Assembly (NCBI GenBank): GCA_046344715.1
Contig: JBKDKX010000009.1
Span: 62,001 to 126,000, forward strand
Source of the DNA: CAZAQK01 sp046344715
GTDB lineage: Bacteria; Pseudomonadota; Alphaproteobacteria; Rickettsiales; SXRF01
Direction of reading: 5' to 3'
Length of the DNA: 64,000 nt
Shown one piece after another: positions 34,330 through 43,464 of the stretch. Position 1 is the first letter of the stretch. Each line of letters opens with the position of its first letter. The translations under genes and the position numbers were made by a program. Below the pieces are notes generated by a model, which was not told the origin of the DNA, made no database searches, and was given only the letters and a program-made list of their open reading frames with translations.

Positions 34330-35991
34330 ATGAACGCACCAATCGAAAAAATTCCTGAACTGCTTGCTACTGAATTCAAACTGCTCTGGGAAGCACACCG
34401 GTTAGTGGGGCTTTCAGGCTATATGTGCCTGTATTCTATGCCGGAACAGGTGCCTTTCCGCAGCAAAACATCAGGTATTCAATACTGGTTTGATGAGGCA
34501 GGCACGGAAGCCGCTATTCAGGAAATTCTGCGGCATTATAATAATGGGCAACTTCCAAACACCACCTTAATCCTTAATCCTATTATCCACACAAAACACA
34601 CGGATGGCAATTATACGCCAATTGGCTCTGGTATTATTTGGTGTACAGCACTTTCATTGGGTGTTGATGTTTTAAAGGAAGAATCTGCACAACGCATCTG
34701 GGAGCTTGGCGCACTGGCAAGTATGTTCCATCGTGGCGATAATGATCGATCCGGGCTTAAAGTTATTGCCTTCTGTGATGAAGCCCAGAAAGTTAGCGAT
34801 GACGGCAGAACTATTGTAGGTTGCAAACAGTTATATGATATAACCGATGTGCAAAGCCAGCCTTACGCCCATTGTTACCTGCTTTCTGGATTATCCTACC
34901 TTACGAATAATGGGTTGTTTCAACATGCTGATATCCGCCAGCTTTTTCCAAAGAATACGCTTCAAAATACAGCAGAAAGTTGCAAAAAAATTGCTAAAGA
35001 TAGCGCAATACATGTACAGAAAATACTGGATGCTGCGTATTGTTGGGATGCATACGAACGCTACCACTCCTTGTACCAAAAATTTGGTACTAACCCTGAA
35101 GATGTTGAGCGTAATCTGAACTTCTTTAATTTGGTGGCGCGAGATGTGGAATTATTTGATGCCACAGGACCAATGCGTACGGAAGCAGATGATATGTTTG
35201 AGTTCCTTGTGCCCGGACTCATTCCTAAAGGCAGCGTTACAATGGTGGCTGGATCTGGTGGTACTGGAAAAAGTAGCTTGGTGCATCAATTGGCTGTGAT
35301 GGTGGCAACTGATTATGAATCAGGGGAAGAGGCTCCTCGCTGGCTTGGCCAACGCGTTTCGATAGAAAAATCTAAAGGTATCACCATCTATTTCTCTGGT
35401 GAAGATGGTCCTCCCATACTCAATGCACGGGCAGCTATTTTTGATCCAAAAGGACGTGGGCGCAGGTTGATGTTCCAGCGTGCCGATTTTGGAGAAGGGG
35501 TTACATTTGCACAGCACCTTAAACGTTTGCAAAAAGTACCGGATGTACCGCTTTTGATTATTGATCCTGTTCGTAAATTCCTTTCAGGTGACGAAGATGA
35601 TTCGGCGGCTGTCAGTGATTTTTTTGAAGCCATTGAAGAGTTTGCAATAAGAAAGAATACTGCCGTCGTAATTTTACATCATTTACAAAAATCATCCTAT
35701 CCACGCACTGCAAGAGAGTTACTGGATGCCTTGCGTGGTTCTCAGGTGTTTATTGACAGACCACGCGTGGTAATTGGCTTATTCCGTGATGGCCCCCATA
35801 TGATTGCGGGGCTCGCAAAAAATAACATTCCACCCAATCTTGGCATGGTGCAGGAAGAAAGAGTATTCGCCCGTGACCCCAAAAAACTTAGTCTGGTTTG
35901 GTTGCCTGGTACTGCTGGAGTACGTAACGCGGTACTTACCGCGGAAGAATTAGAAAAACTTGCTCAAGAAGCGCAGAAACAAGGCAGATAA
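34330..35991 (+). CDS. RepA-like hexameric ATPase/helicase with unknown N-terminal domain
   Basis: 553 residues. The C-terminal half is a RecA-fold ATPase of the AAA_25/RepA type: VTMVAGSGGTGKSSLVHQLA near 300-320, a substrate-sensing IYFSGEDGP, Walker B LLIIDPVRKFLSGDEDD and sensor VVILHHLQKSS. Such proteins are phage and plasmid replicative helicases or recombination ATPases. The N-terminal 270 residues are unrecognised and contain a region (VIAFCDEAQKVSDDGRTIVG) that could belong to a primase-like fold, though no primase metal motif is evident. It is convergent with the T4SS block and divergent from addB. A plasmid or prophage origin is plausible; no other replication gene is near. Confidence 0.7.
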   Translation: MNAPIEKIPELLATEFKLLWEAHRLVGLSGYMCLYSMPEQVPFRSKTSGIQYWFDEAGTEAAIQEILRHYNNGQLPNTTLILNPIIHTKHTDGNYTPIGSGIIWCTALSLGVDVLKEESAQRIWELGALASMFHRGDNDRSGLKVIAFCDEAQKVSDDGRTIVGCKQLYDITDVQSQPYAHCYLLSGLSYLTNNGLFQHADIRQLFPKNTLQNTAESCKKIAKDSAIHVQKILDAAYCWDAYERYHSLYQKFGTNPEDVERNLNFFNLVARDVELFDATGPMRTEADDMFEFLVPGLIPKGSVTMVAGSGGTGKSSLVHQLAVMVATDYESGEEAPRWLGQRVSIEKSKGITIYFSGEDGPPILNARAAIFDPKGRGRRLMFQRADFGEGVTFAQHLKRLQKVPDVPLLIIDPVRKFLSGDEDDSAAVSDFFEAIEEFAIRKNTAVVILHHLQKSSYPRTARELLDALRGSQVFIDRPRVVIGLFRDGPHMIAGLAKNNIPPNLGMVQEERVFARDPKKLSLVWLPGTAGVRNAVLTAEELEKLAQEAQKQGR

Positions 35992-35992
35992 A

Positions 35993-36136
35993 TCAGCTCT
36001 GCCATTCATCGTTTACTGGCCTGCGGTCACACGGGCTGCCTTCAGCGCCAACACAAGGACTTTTAAGGTCAACGACCTCATTAGAACAACTGTTTAGAAA
36101 TAATATTACTATTCCCAATAAAAGCGTGCGCGACAT
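35993..36136 (-). CDS. VirB7-like small lipoprotein of the T4SS block
   Basis: A 47-residue lipoprotein. A signal peptide MSRTLLLGIVILFLNSC carries lipobox LNSC with Cys at 17; the mature part is only 31 residues and has two further Cys in KSPC and GSPC contexts and a C-terminal RPVNDEW. Size, lipidation, Cys and position directly after three virB6 genes fit VirB7, the outer-membrane core lipoprotein that stabilises VirB9. The start is strongly supported by AAGGAA five bases before the ATG. It ends one base from the end of the convergent RepA-like gene. Assignment rests on size, motif and context. Confidence 0.7.
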   Translation of the reverse strand: MSRTLLLGIVILFLNSCSNEVVDLKSPCVGAEGSPCDRRPVNDEWQS

Positions 36137-36210
36137 AACATTTCCTTGTGCATATGGTAACGGCTCAAACTAGCAGCTAAATATGAAAAAGTAAATCGTG
36201 TAATATAAGC

Positions 36211-37632
36211 CTAAGTAGCAGGTGGCCTTGTACTTGCCATAGCAGATGCTCCATCGCGTGCCTGAGAAAGATTTCCTGCACTGCCTGCCGATGCATCGGC
36301 AGACGCAATAGACCCATCCCCTCCGCCAGCTGCACCGCCAGCTGTTTCACGTCTCATTACATCCCGTACTTGTTCCGTGCGCCCTAAATCGCCTGGTGTT
36401 CCACCTTTGCGCCCTTTCACGGGAGACATCCAGTCAGAAAGCCCACCCTTCATATCCGCAAGGCTGGTAGTTGCGTTCGCAAGGTCACGCGCGATCATCA
36501 ATACTACGCTATTAAAGCGGCTCGCCAATTCTGCAAGAATTAAGAAAATCAGTACATCAAGAATTTCCAGTGGAAATATTTTTGATCCACCTGCGTCTGG
36601 GCCGCCCCAAGACCACCCGCCGCCATAGGGCTCATTATTATAAGTAAAGCGCCAGTAGTGGGTATAAAATGGCGTGCCTCGAACAGCTTCCATAGATTCT
36701 GTCCAGCATACCGGGACCTGCAAAATTTTATCAATGGAAGCTTCTACTAATCTGCTGAAGAATGCAAAAAATGCAAACAGCATGATTGGTTGCAAAGATG
36801 CATTGATAACCTGATTTAACCAGCCTTGGAACAAATGGCGAGTACGGTTAAACAGAAGGCACAATATAAACAATGGCGCGATACCAAATAGCAAAGTTTT
36901 TACCACCAGAGACATCAAGTAGACCCATGCGGCTGTTAACAATGCGCGCACGAATGAACCTATCGACATGAGTAAAAGCAATCCAAATAATAACCCATAT
37001 GGTCCGGTAAAAAATGTGGCAAGTAGTGTCACAGCCATTTTAGCGGATAGTGCCTTAGCTATTGCGTCATCAAGAACTGCAAATGGTGGACTGCCTGGTG
37101 TAACTGGTTGAGAAATACCGGCAATTGCTATTTGGCTTAGCTCTGAAATTAAACTATCCGTTCCATCATTAAAGAAAGTCACTACAGTATCGTTAAAGAA
37201 CCCCCATGATCCAGGTGATATCAACGCTGCAATTATCCCTACTTTGATCATGCGTACCGCAAAATCAAATAAGGTTATCTGCACCATAGCAAACATGAAT
37301 AGCACGCCATAAACGGCTACATATAATGTAACAGTTGCCCCCGCCATTTCCTGAAACCCCGAGTCACTAGCCACATACGTATAAATAGTCTGAGAAAGGC
37401 TATCGAGGACATTTTGAATATTGTCTACAATTCTGGAAATAATACCTTCCCCTGGGCCAGGAGGCGTGGGATTAAACGGTGGATCGGTGGTACATGTACC
37501 GCTAGGAGCAGATGGCAATGGCTGGGCGTAAGCAGAGCTAATGGAAAGCGAAAACAAGACAGAAAAAAGACAAAGTACAACCACCTTATAAAACAAGGTC
37601 CTCTGATCTTTCTGCACATAGTCTTTTTTCAT
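36211..37632 (-). CDS. virB6: VirB6/TrbL-like T4SS inner-membrane protein (third copy)
   Basis: 473-residue polytopic protein of the VirB6/TrbL family, part of the inner-membrane channel of type IV secretion systems. It begins with a cleavable-looking signal (residues 1-36, ending AYAQ), has a periplasmic Pro-rich patch, then six or so hydrophobic segments between about 90 and 400, and a hydrophilic Gly/Ala/Ser-rich cytoplasmic tail. One of three tandem VirB6 paralogues, 33 bases after the previous one. Multiple virB6 copies after virB4 are characteristic of rvh systems of Rickettsiales, though copies there are often longer. Confidence 0.83.
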   Translation of the reverse strand: MKKDYVQKDQRTLFYKVVVLCLFSVLFSLSISSAYAQPLPSAPSGTCTTDPPFNPTPPGPGEGIISRIVDNIQNVLDSLSQTIYTYVASDSGFQEMAGATVTLYVAVYGVLFMFAMVQITLFDFAVRMIKVGIIAALISPGSWGFFNDTVVTFFNDGTDSLISELSQIAIAGISQPVTPGSPPFAVLDDAIAKALSAKMAVTLLATFFTGPYGLLFGLLLLMSIGSFVRALLTAAWVYLMSLVVKTLLFGIAPLFILCLLFNRTRHLFQGWLNQVINASLQPIMLFAFFAFFSRLVEASIDKILQVPVCWTESMEAVRGTPFYTHYWRFTYNNEPYGGGWSWGGPDAGGSKIFPLEILDVLIFLILAELASRFNSVVLMIARDLANATTSLADMKGGLSDWMSPVKGRKGGTPGDLGRTEQVRDVMRRETAGGAAGGGDGSIASADASAGSAGNLSQARDGASAMASTRPPAT

Positions 37633-37665
37633 AATAATTCACTTTACCACAGTATTGTTACGGTT

Positions 37666-39042
37666 TTATGGCTGTCTTCCTCTTTTAGAGCCAACCATAT
37701 TTTTAGCATTATCAAGTGCTTGCTTGATATTCTCGCTTATGTTCGCAGAAGTTTTCTGCATGTCTTGCGGGGTCATTTTTGTTGTTTTACGAATTGTATT
37801 CTCAATCTGTGTAGATTCAACCGTAATCCTGTTGAGCGCGCCTGCAATATCATCTGCGATATTGGGAATTTTTGTGATAATGGATTTCATCAAAGATGCA
37901 AAAATCCACAAACTAATCAATGCAAATACTAATTGCTCAGAAATTTGTACGTCGTTTGGCCCAAAATTCACACCCGGCACGTTCATCATATTATTATTAT
38001 ATGCGCGTCGCAAAAACGGGTTAACATTTGATTGAACCGCTGGTGTGCTTAACTGATCTGCGCGCGACATATCAGAAATTTGCTGCGAAAAGTTGGGATC
38101 CGCAGGCATAAGCCACGCAAACAAAGGCTGATTCATTTTCCAGTATGCACTAAAATCGGGTGCCTCGCATGTTGCCAGATTAGCAGGATTGCTACAAGGA
38201 AAGCCTAATACATTGAATATATCCGCCAACAGCATATTAAATATCTGTAGAAAGAAAAACAGGAATGTGAACATCAGGATAGGCACCAACATTGCGGAAA
38301 CAATAATGTGCCACCATTTATTAAAATACTTTTCTGTTGAATAAAATAGCAACAGAGGCGCAAACATAGGCGTTAGTGCTAACATAAAGGTCATGACCAT
38401 TACCGCCAACAGATAGGTAAATACGACGTTGAAGAGAAATAAAAACAAATCAAGAATGGCTATACCACCCGCCATAAAGAGGAATATACCGGTAGTGGAA
38501 GACATTAATGTCGCCCCCAATATGCCCAATAATCCCTGAGCTAATACCAGACTAGGCCCATATCCCATAAACTTTGCGATTAGACCATCCAGAAATCCCC
38601 ATGGGGTCCATGGACCATTCAATAGCGTTAGAAACTGGAATAATATATTGATCATTAGTGATGATATTTGTGGTGTGTAAAAGAAAAACATGGATACAAC
38701 GCCAATTTTGATGGCAAATGTTACTGTTTTTTGTGTCAATTGTTTCTCACCACCTAAAATCTGCATACCCAGCCAGGCGGTACCTAAAGCAAGCATAGCT
38801 GTGGCAATATCTCCCATATAGTAAGACAACGCTACGGCCATCTGCTGCGATGCGTCTATAAGAGCTACCGTTACACACATAACAACTTTGCTGGTATATG
38901 CATTCGGTGGGCCGGCTCCACCAGCACATGTATCAAGATCAAGTCCCTGAGCATTCGCAGGACTGACAAAAAGAGCAAACAGCAAAAATACACTAATTAG
39001 TGCAAGTGATATTGTGGGGCGTAATGTTTTGGCAAAGGTCAC
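37666..39042 (-). CDS. virB6: VirB6/TrbL-like T4SS inner-membrane protein (second copy)
   Basis: 458-residue paralogue of its neighbours. A signal peptide (residues about 12-31, ending ANAQ) precedes a Cys-containing N-terminal loop, then a series of membrane segments with the family stretch SSTTGIFLFMAGGIAILDLF and MTFMLALTPMFAPLLLFYST near 200-245, and a basic tail (KNMVGSKRGRQP). The GTG start at 39042 overlaps the previous virB6 stop (GTGA), so the copies are translationally coupled. Different tails on the three copies suggest division of labour rather than redundancy. Confidence 0.85.
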   Translation of the reverse strand: MTFAKTLRPTISLALISVFLLFALFVSPANAQGLDLDTCAGGAGPPNAYTSKVVMCVTVALIDASQQMAVALSYYMGDIATAMLALGTAWLGMQILGGEKQLTQKTVTFAIKIGVVSMFFFYTPQISSLMINILFQFLTLLNGPWTPWGFLDGLIAKFMGYGPSLVLAQGLLGILGATLMSSTTGIFLFMAGGIAILDLFLFLFNVVFTYLLAVMVMTFMLALTPMFAPLLLFYSTEKYFNKWWHIIVSAMLVPILMFTFLFFFLQIFNMLLADIFNVLGFPCSNPANLATCEAPDFSAYWKMNQPLFAWLMPADPNFSQQISDMSRADQLSTPAVQSNVNPFLRRAYNNNMMNVPGVNFGPNDVQISEQLVFALISLWIFASLMKSIITKIPNIADDIAGALNRITVESTQIENTIRKTTKMTPQDMQKTSANISENIKQALDNAKNMVGSKRGRQP

Positions 39043-40577
39043 GCTTTACCTCCGATCATATTCCCCATTATTCTACTTTTGAAGTTTGCCATAACATTAT
39101 CACCAGGCGGTGCGAACGGACCCGTACCAAACGCAGGCATGGAAAGCACATCACCTGCAACACCCGATCCAATAAATGGAAGCAAATCTATCATCAGCAA
39201 GAAAATATAAGAAATCAGTACCGCCATAACAAACGCAAGCATTAGGTCAATCCAGTAATCTGTCGGATCGTTTGCATCATATCCATTAATTTGAGAAAGA
39301 TGTTTCCAGTCAATTGCCTTAACGGGCAAATCAACGATGAAATAATTGAGTGGCAGTAGCTTATCCATGAAAATGTTTTTGGGTAATCCTGAATTTTCTC
39401 GCCATTCGCTTGGGTCGGTAACTTGTTCTGTAAGCTTTACTTCTGGGCCTGCCAGATCTTTTGTTGTACCAAGAACCCCTGTTTTAATTTTTTGCATTGC
39501 AAGACCATCAAATACTTTCTTGGGGTCTACGTTGTATGCCTGACTGCTTTGCGATGAATTCGCATACACACCGTTATTCAAGAGCCAATCGCCCAGTTTA
39601 AAGCCAGGATTATCGACCTCATTCCCTGCAATTGATCGATATAAAGAATTTGTTCCTGTGTAAACTACCACATCATACGCTGCCATCATCATCGCTAGAT
39701 AGGTAAATAAAAACACAGGCTGGAGCATAAAGCCCATGGTTATTCTAAGCCATTTCTCAAAATATCCAAATGTGGCTCTAAACAGAATCAGCGGTATGAA
39801 CAAAGGAGACACGCACACCATCAAGGCAAACGCAATATAGGCACTAATAAATATATAAAGTCCTCTTGCCATTGCCCATATTAGTTGGCCGATAACCATT
39901 AGTCCAAGCAAACCGATAAACAAGCCTACACTTTGGGAGAATAGTGCCGAAACAAGAAAGCCTGTGATGCCTAAATAAATATTAAATGGCGAAAATATAC
40001 CCCCCACCAATGAATCCAGTGTGCAATCCACCCGTTGCCACATACCTATAGATGCGCTGCCATTTGCAGGCAAACAACCAAATGAAGGAGAAAATGCCAC
40101 ATAGCTGGTGACCGCCTCAAGCATCCACTCCATGGTATCCAGAAAAACTGGAAAAAATCCTCCAAAATTATCGGTAAAAATTGCAACTGCCCCTAGTTTA
40201 ACCGCTAATACGCCTAGATCACGAACAGGCGCCGAGTTTTTACCGGTAACCATGAGTGCTCCCCAGAGTATAACAGCAAGCGAACCTGCAGCAGCAACAA
40301 AGGAGGCTAAGTAGTTACAAAAAACACTTAAGAAATCCCTTACTGCAACAAGGATAGGCTCTTTGATACACACCACAAACCGTGCTGTTAGGCCATCATT
40401 ATTCGGGATGCCATCGCCGTTGGGATCGGGACAAATTTTTCCGGTAGTACTGTCTATGGCAACGATACCATCTTGAAAATCATACGCAAAAGAAGACGAG
40501 GTGGAGAATACTACTACCACCATCAGGAGTGCGGATAATAAACGCACTAAAGAATTATTTTTTGTCTTTACTGGCAA
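39039..40577 (-). CDS. virB6: VirB6/TrbL-like T4SS inner-membrane protein (first copy)
   Basis: 512-residue paralogue with signal peptide (ending SSFAYD), a large periplasmic N-terminal loop with Cys, then membrane segments including LIGLLGLMVIGQLIWAMARG and YIAFALMVCVSPLFIPLILF near 230-275, a soluble insert of about 110 residues, and a late membrane pair. The start is TTG at 40577, 23 bases inside virB4; no better start with a signal peptide is available. Directly coupled to virB4 and to the second virB6. Confidence 0.85.
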   Translation of the reverse strand: MPVKTKNNSLVRLLSALLMVVVVFSTSSSFAYDFQDGIVAIDSTTGKICPDPNGDGIPNNDGLTARFVVCIKEPILVAVRDFLSVFCNYLASFVAAAGSLAVILWGALMVTGKNSAPVRDLGVLAVKLGAVAIFTDNFGGFFPVFLDTMEWMLEAVTSYVAFSPSFGCLPANGSASIGMWQRVDCTLDSLVGGIFSPFNIYLGITGFLVSALFSQSVGLFIGLLGLMVIGQLIWAMARGLYIFISAYIAFALMVCVSPLFIPLILFRATFGYFEKWLRITMGFMLQPVFLFTYLAMMMAAYDVVVYTGTNSLYRSIAGNEVDNPGFKLGDWLLNNGVYANSSQSSQAYNVDPKKVFDGLAMQKIKTGVLGTTKDLAGPEVKLTEQVTDPSEWRENSGLPKNIFMDKLLPLNYFIVDLPVKAIDWKHLSQINGYDANDPTDYWIDLMLAFVMAVLISYIFLLMIDLLPFIGSGVAGDVLSMPAFGTGPFAPPGDNVMANFKSRIMGNMIGGKA

Positions 40578-42978
40578 ATTTTTCTTTCTCCAATTTCATA
40601 CGCTCATGAAAAACAGGCATCCATGCTTCAGGCGCATCACCGACTTTGGCTCGAATTTCGTCTAATATTACAATCGTCTCAGCTCTGGCAGATAGAATGT
40701 TAATCGTTTCATCCATGCCGCTAAGGTCAATTCTTGCGACCACAACGTCTTTTCCTTGTTTTACTAAGAAATATCTGCTCCCGGGATCTGTAGTTTTTAA
40801 TAGATTGAATTCTCTGTCCGTTACCATAAATGCTTTTTTGTAAGCATCCGTAGCTTTTGGGTTTGGTAAAAATATCTGTGTTGCAGTTTGCTGGATTAAG
40901 GTTTCAGAGATTGCGCTATTTGAGGCATCTTCAACACTTTGCGTGGCAAAAACTACCATTCCATTCAATTTACGTAATGTTTTTAGCCAGTCTCTTATGC
41001 GGCCTGCAAATATTTTATTGTCAATAAGTGCCCACGCCTCATCAAGTACGATGATGGTAGGTGTACCATCCAGTGATAGTGAGATACGATGGAATAAATA
41101 TAATAGCGTTGGAGCAAGGCTTACACGTTCGCGTAACACTTCACCCATTTCAAATCCAAATGCGCTACCTATTGAAAAATCGACAACGTCCATTTCATTG
41201 TCAAAAAGCCCAGAATATGGACCACCGGAATGCCACATTTTCAGGCGCCCCGCTATTGTGCCTGGGCCTTCCATTCCAAGAAATGGAGCTATATTACGAA
41301 GTATGCGATCTTTTCTCGCAAGCTTAAAATTACCCGCCACCGCCTCGTTAAGGCGATCCATATCTTCTGCGGTAAAAGGCTCATCGTGCACAGTCACTAA
41401 CGTATGTAACCACTCTGCAATAAAAGTGCGGTTTTCAGGCGTATCCGGTAATTGCAGTGGATTAAAATTACATTTTTTCCCTGGCTCAATAACGGTGTAC
41501 TTACCAGAAATAGCGCGAATAAAAATCTCTGCACCGCGATCTTTATCGAAAAAGAAAATACGACAATTAAATTTTTGAGCTTGCGCACACAGGAAATTCA
41601 GCAACACCGTTTTACCGGCACCAGTTGGCCCAATGATGGTTGTATGACCAACATCGCGTGCATGAAAATTAAAGAAATACGGCGTACCAGAAGATGTATC
41701 AAATACAGTAACCGCATCTCCCCAATGATTCCCAGATATTTTACCAGTTGGATAATTATGATTACTTGCAAAGCCAGCAAGATTCATTGTGCTGATATCT
41801 GAGCCACGTGCAATATAATCAAAATTTGCTGGTAGTTGCGCCCAGTAAGCCGGCTCCATAATAAATTTTTCGCGCACAGGATTAATGCCGATATTTACAA
41901 GCTCTGCGATTGCAAGAGACAGCACTTTTTCAAGTTCAGGCAAACTTTCTTCATAACACAAAATTGTCATGTGATGAGGGCCAAAAGCAACATGGCCGCT
42001 CATTGCCATATCCAAGGCATCCGAGATTTCGGCGATCTGTGAAATGGCGGCATCTTCTGCTGCCATCATGCGCCTCTGGCGGATTTGCATACGGTTGATA
42101 TTTACGCTGCGGTTATGGAAAGTGTATGATTGTGCAATAATAAATTCAAATGGCAGTTGTAAAAATCCATCCAATAAACCTGCTGCGGTGGCGGGTGCAT
42201 ATTCTTTGACACTAATCATACCGGCGAAGCGTTTCCTGGGGGCGCCCGCAACTTCCACTGCTCTGTCACCAAAATATAATCGATATATTGGAAGCAATGT
42301 GTTTATTTTTTCATGGTTAAACCTAACTGGCTGCGAAAAACCACAATTTACAATTTTGCCCAGAAATTCCAATGGCTCGGAAAACGTACCATGTTCATTT
42401 TCATAGGTAGTAAGTACTCTGGCTCCATAATCACGCATGGTAGCAACCAGGCGATTAACCGCTTCTGCAAGGTCTTTATAAGAATCTCGCATCGATTCAA
42501 TGGTATTCGCCTTGCTAGATACATCAGATGCTTTTTTAAAAAGATGATAAACCTTAGCTGCGCCTTTAGTGTCCGGTTTTCTGATAACCGTTATGTAAAG
42601 CTCATTGATGTAAGAATCTTTTGAGTGATGTTTATCACGCCACTGTTTATCAAGTGACGCGGGAAATCCTGGCGGCTGCCTGCCCGCTGGATACGCGCTT
42701 TGCCTACGCCTGACAGTATGGAACCATACTGCGTAGGTACCATCCGCCATACTTTTTAGCAGCGAATTGCGTACCATTTTTTTCATATCTACATCTTCAT
42801 CATCAGCGGTTTCAAAGGAATATCCTTCCAGCTTGATGACTTGCAGAAATTCTTTTTTATTCGTGACGATGGTTTCTTTATCCCAATGATATTCATAGGG
42901 TATAAAAGACGATGTAGGCACTTCCAGCCTTGAATATGCCGCTTTTTTTACTCTACGTTTTTTTTTCAGAAACATCAT
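40555..42978 (-). CDS. virB4: T4SS ATPase VirB4
   Basis: Conserved inner-membrane ATPase that powers type IV secretion and pilus or channel assembly. 807 residues from the ATG at 42978, which follows the virB3 stop by one base; a GTG at 43020 inside virB3 is possible. An N-terminal VirB4 domain is followed by the P-loop TTIIGPTGAGKTVLLNF near 445, Walker B TIIVLDEAWALIDN near 640 and the Gln motif FATQSVEDA. All catalytic motifs are intact. Order virB3-virB4-virB6 matches rvh and VirB systems. Confidence 0.95.
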   Translation of the reverse strand: MMFLKKKRRVKKAAYSRLEVPTSSFIPYEYHWDKETIVTNKKEFLQVIKLEGYSFETADDEDVDMKKMVRNSLLKSMADGTYAVWFHTVRRRQSAYPAGRQPPGFPASLDKQWRDKHHSKDSYINELYITVIRKPDTKGAAKVYHLFKKASDVSSKANTIESMRDSYKDLAEAVNRLVATMRDYGARVLTTYENEHGTFSEPLEFLGKIVNCGFSQPVRFNHEKINTLLPIYRLYFGDRAVEVAGAPRKRFAGMISVKEYAPATAAGLLDGFLQLPFEFIIAQSYTFHNRSVNINRMQIRQRRMMAAEDAAISQIAEISDALDMAMSGHVAFGPHHMTILCYEESLPELEKVLSLAIAELVNIGINPVREKFIMEPAYWAQLPANFDYIARGSDISTMNLAGFASNHNYPTGKISGNHWGDAVTVFDTSSGTPYFFNFHARDVGHTTIIGPTGAGKTVLLNFLCAQAQKFNCRIFFFDKDRGAEIFIRAISGKYTVIEPGKKCNFNPLQLPDTPENRTFIAEWLHTLVTVHDEPFTAEDMDRLNEAVAGNFKLARKDRILRNIAPFLGMEGPGTIAGRLKMWHSGGPYSGLFDNEMDVVDFSIGSAFGFEMGEVLRERVSLAPTLLYLFHRISLSLDGTPTIIVLDEAWALIDNKIFAGRIRDWLKTLRKLNGMVVFATQSVEDASNSAISETLIQQTATQIFLPNPKATDAYKKAFMVTDREFNLLKTTDPGSRYFLVKQGKDVVVARIDLSGMDETINILSARAETIVILDEIRAKVGDAPEAWMPVFHERMKLEKEKFASKDKK

Positions 42979-42979
42979 A

Positions 42980-43279
42980 TCAGTATGGATCGTAAGAGTT
43001 GGTGTATCCGTGATAGCCACGATTGATACATTTGTATCCTTTATTAATTTTGATAATAAAAAGCTCTATCGCCCGTGGTTCTTTCAAACATATGATATAC
43101 CCAATCAAATGCACAATCGGTGCTACAACAAGAATCATCACAAAACTTTGCATGTTGATGAATGTAATCATGCTCACCACTGCATTAATAACGAAATACA
43201 TGTAACTCACCCCAAGAATCATGGTAGGACGAGTTAAACCCTGAAATAATGGATCAGATTGTAGGCGGCCTGCAGACAT
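42980..43279 (-). CDS. virB3: T4SS protein VirB3
   Basis: 99-residue inner-membrane protein with two adjacent hydrophobic segments (about 22-40 and 45-62). The N-terminal SDPLFQGLTRPTMILGVSYM is the family signature. AGAGGA precedes the ATG by seven bases. First gene of the minus-strand run virB3-virB4-virB6x3-virB7-like; its promoter must lie in the 185-base gap to dadA. Confidence 0.92.
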   Translation of the reverse strand: MSAGRLQSDPLFQGLTRPTMILGVSYMYFVINAVVSMITFINMQSFVMILVVAPIVHLIGYIICLKEPRAIELFIIKINKGYKCINRGYHGYTNSYDPY

Positions 43280-43366
43280 GCAATAATCCTCTGTTATTCT
43301 GTGCTTACAATAGCTTGCTTAACAAACGGTGAATTTTTTCCTTTAGTACGGTATTATAGTAGCATA

Positions 43367-43388
43367 GTTTTGTTGCAGTTTTGTTGCA
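43367..43388. repeat. Tandem 11-bp repeat upstream of virB3 and dadA
   Basis: GTTTTGTTGCA occurs twice without spacing (43367-43377, 43378-43388), followed by a third weak unit GTTATGAATGT. The 11-bp period places the units on one DNA face, as for OmpR/PhoB-type operators. It lies midway in the divergent virB3/dadA promoter region, so it could control the T4SS block, dadA or both. Confidence 0.45.
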
Positions 43389-43464
43389 GTTATGAATGTT
43401 ATAAATAACTATGTAACTTTCTTTCGTTACAATCTAAAAAAATCTAATTAATATATTGTAATAT

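Noticed and set aside
34330..43279. Complete integrative conjugative element
   Set aside because: No integrase, relaxase, coupling protein, attachment repeats or tRNA boundary found; only secretion channel genes and a RepA-like ATPase.
43367..43388. CRISPR-like repeat
   Set aside because: Units of 11 bp are contiguous without spacers; no cas genes anywhere in the window.
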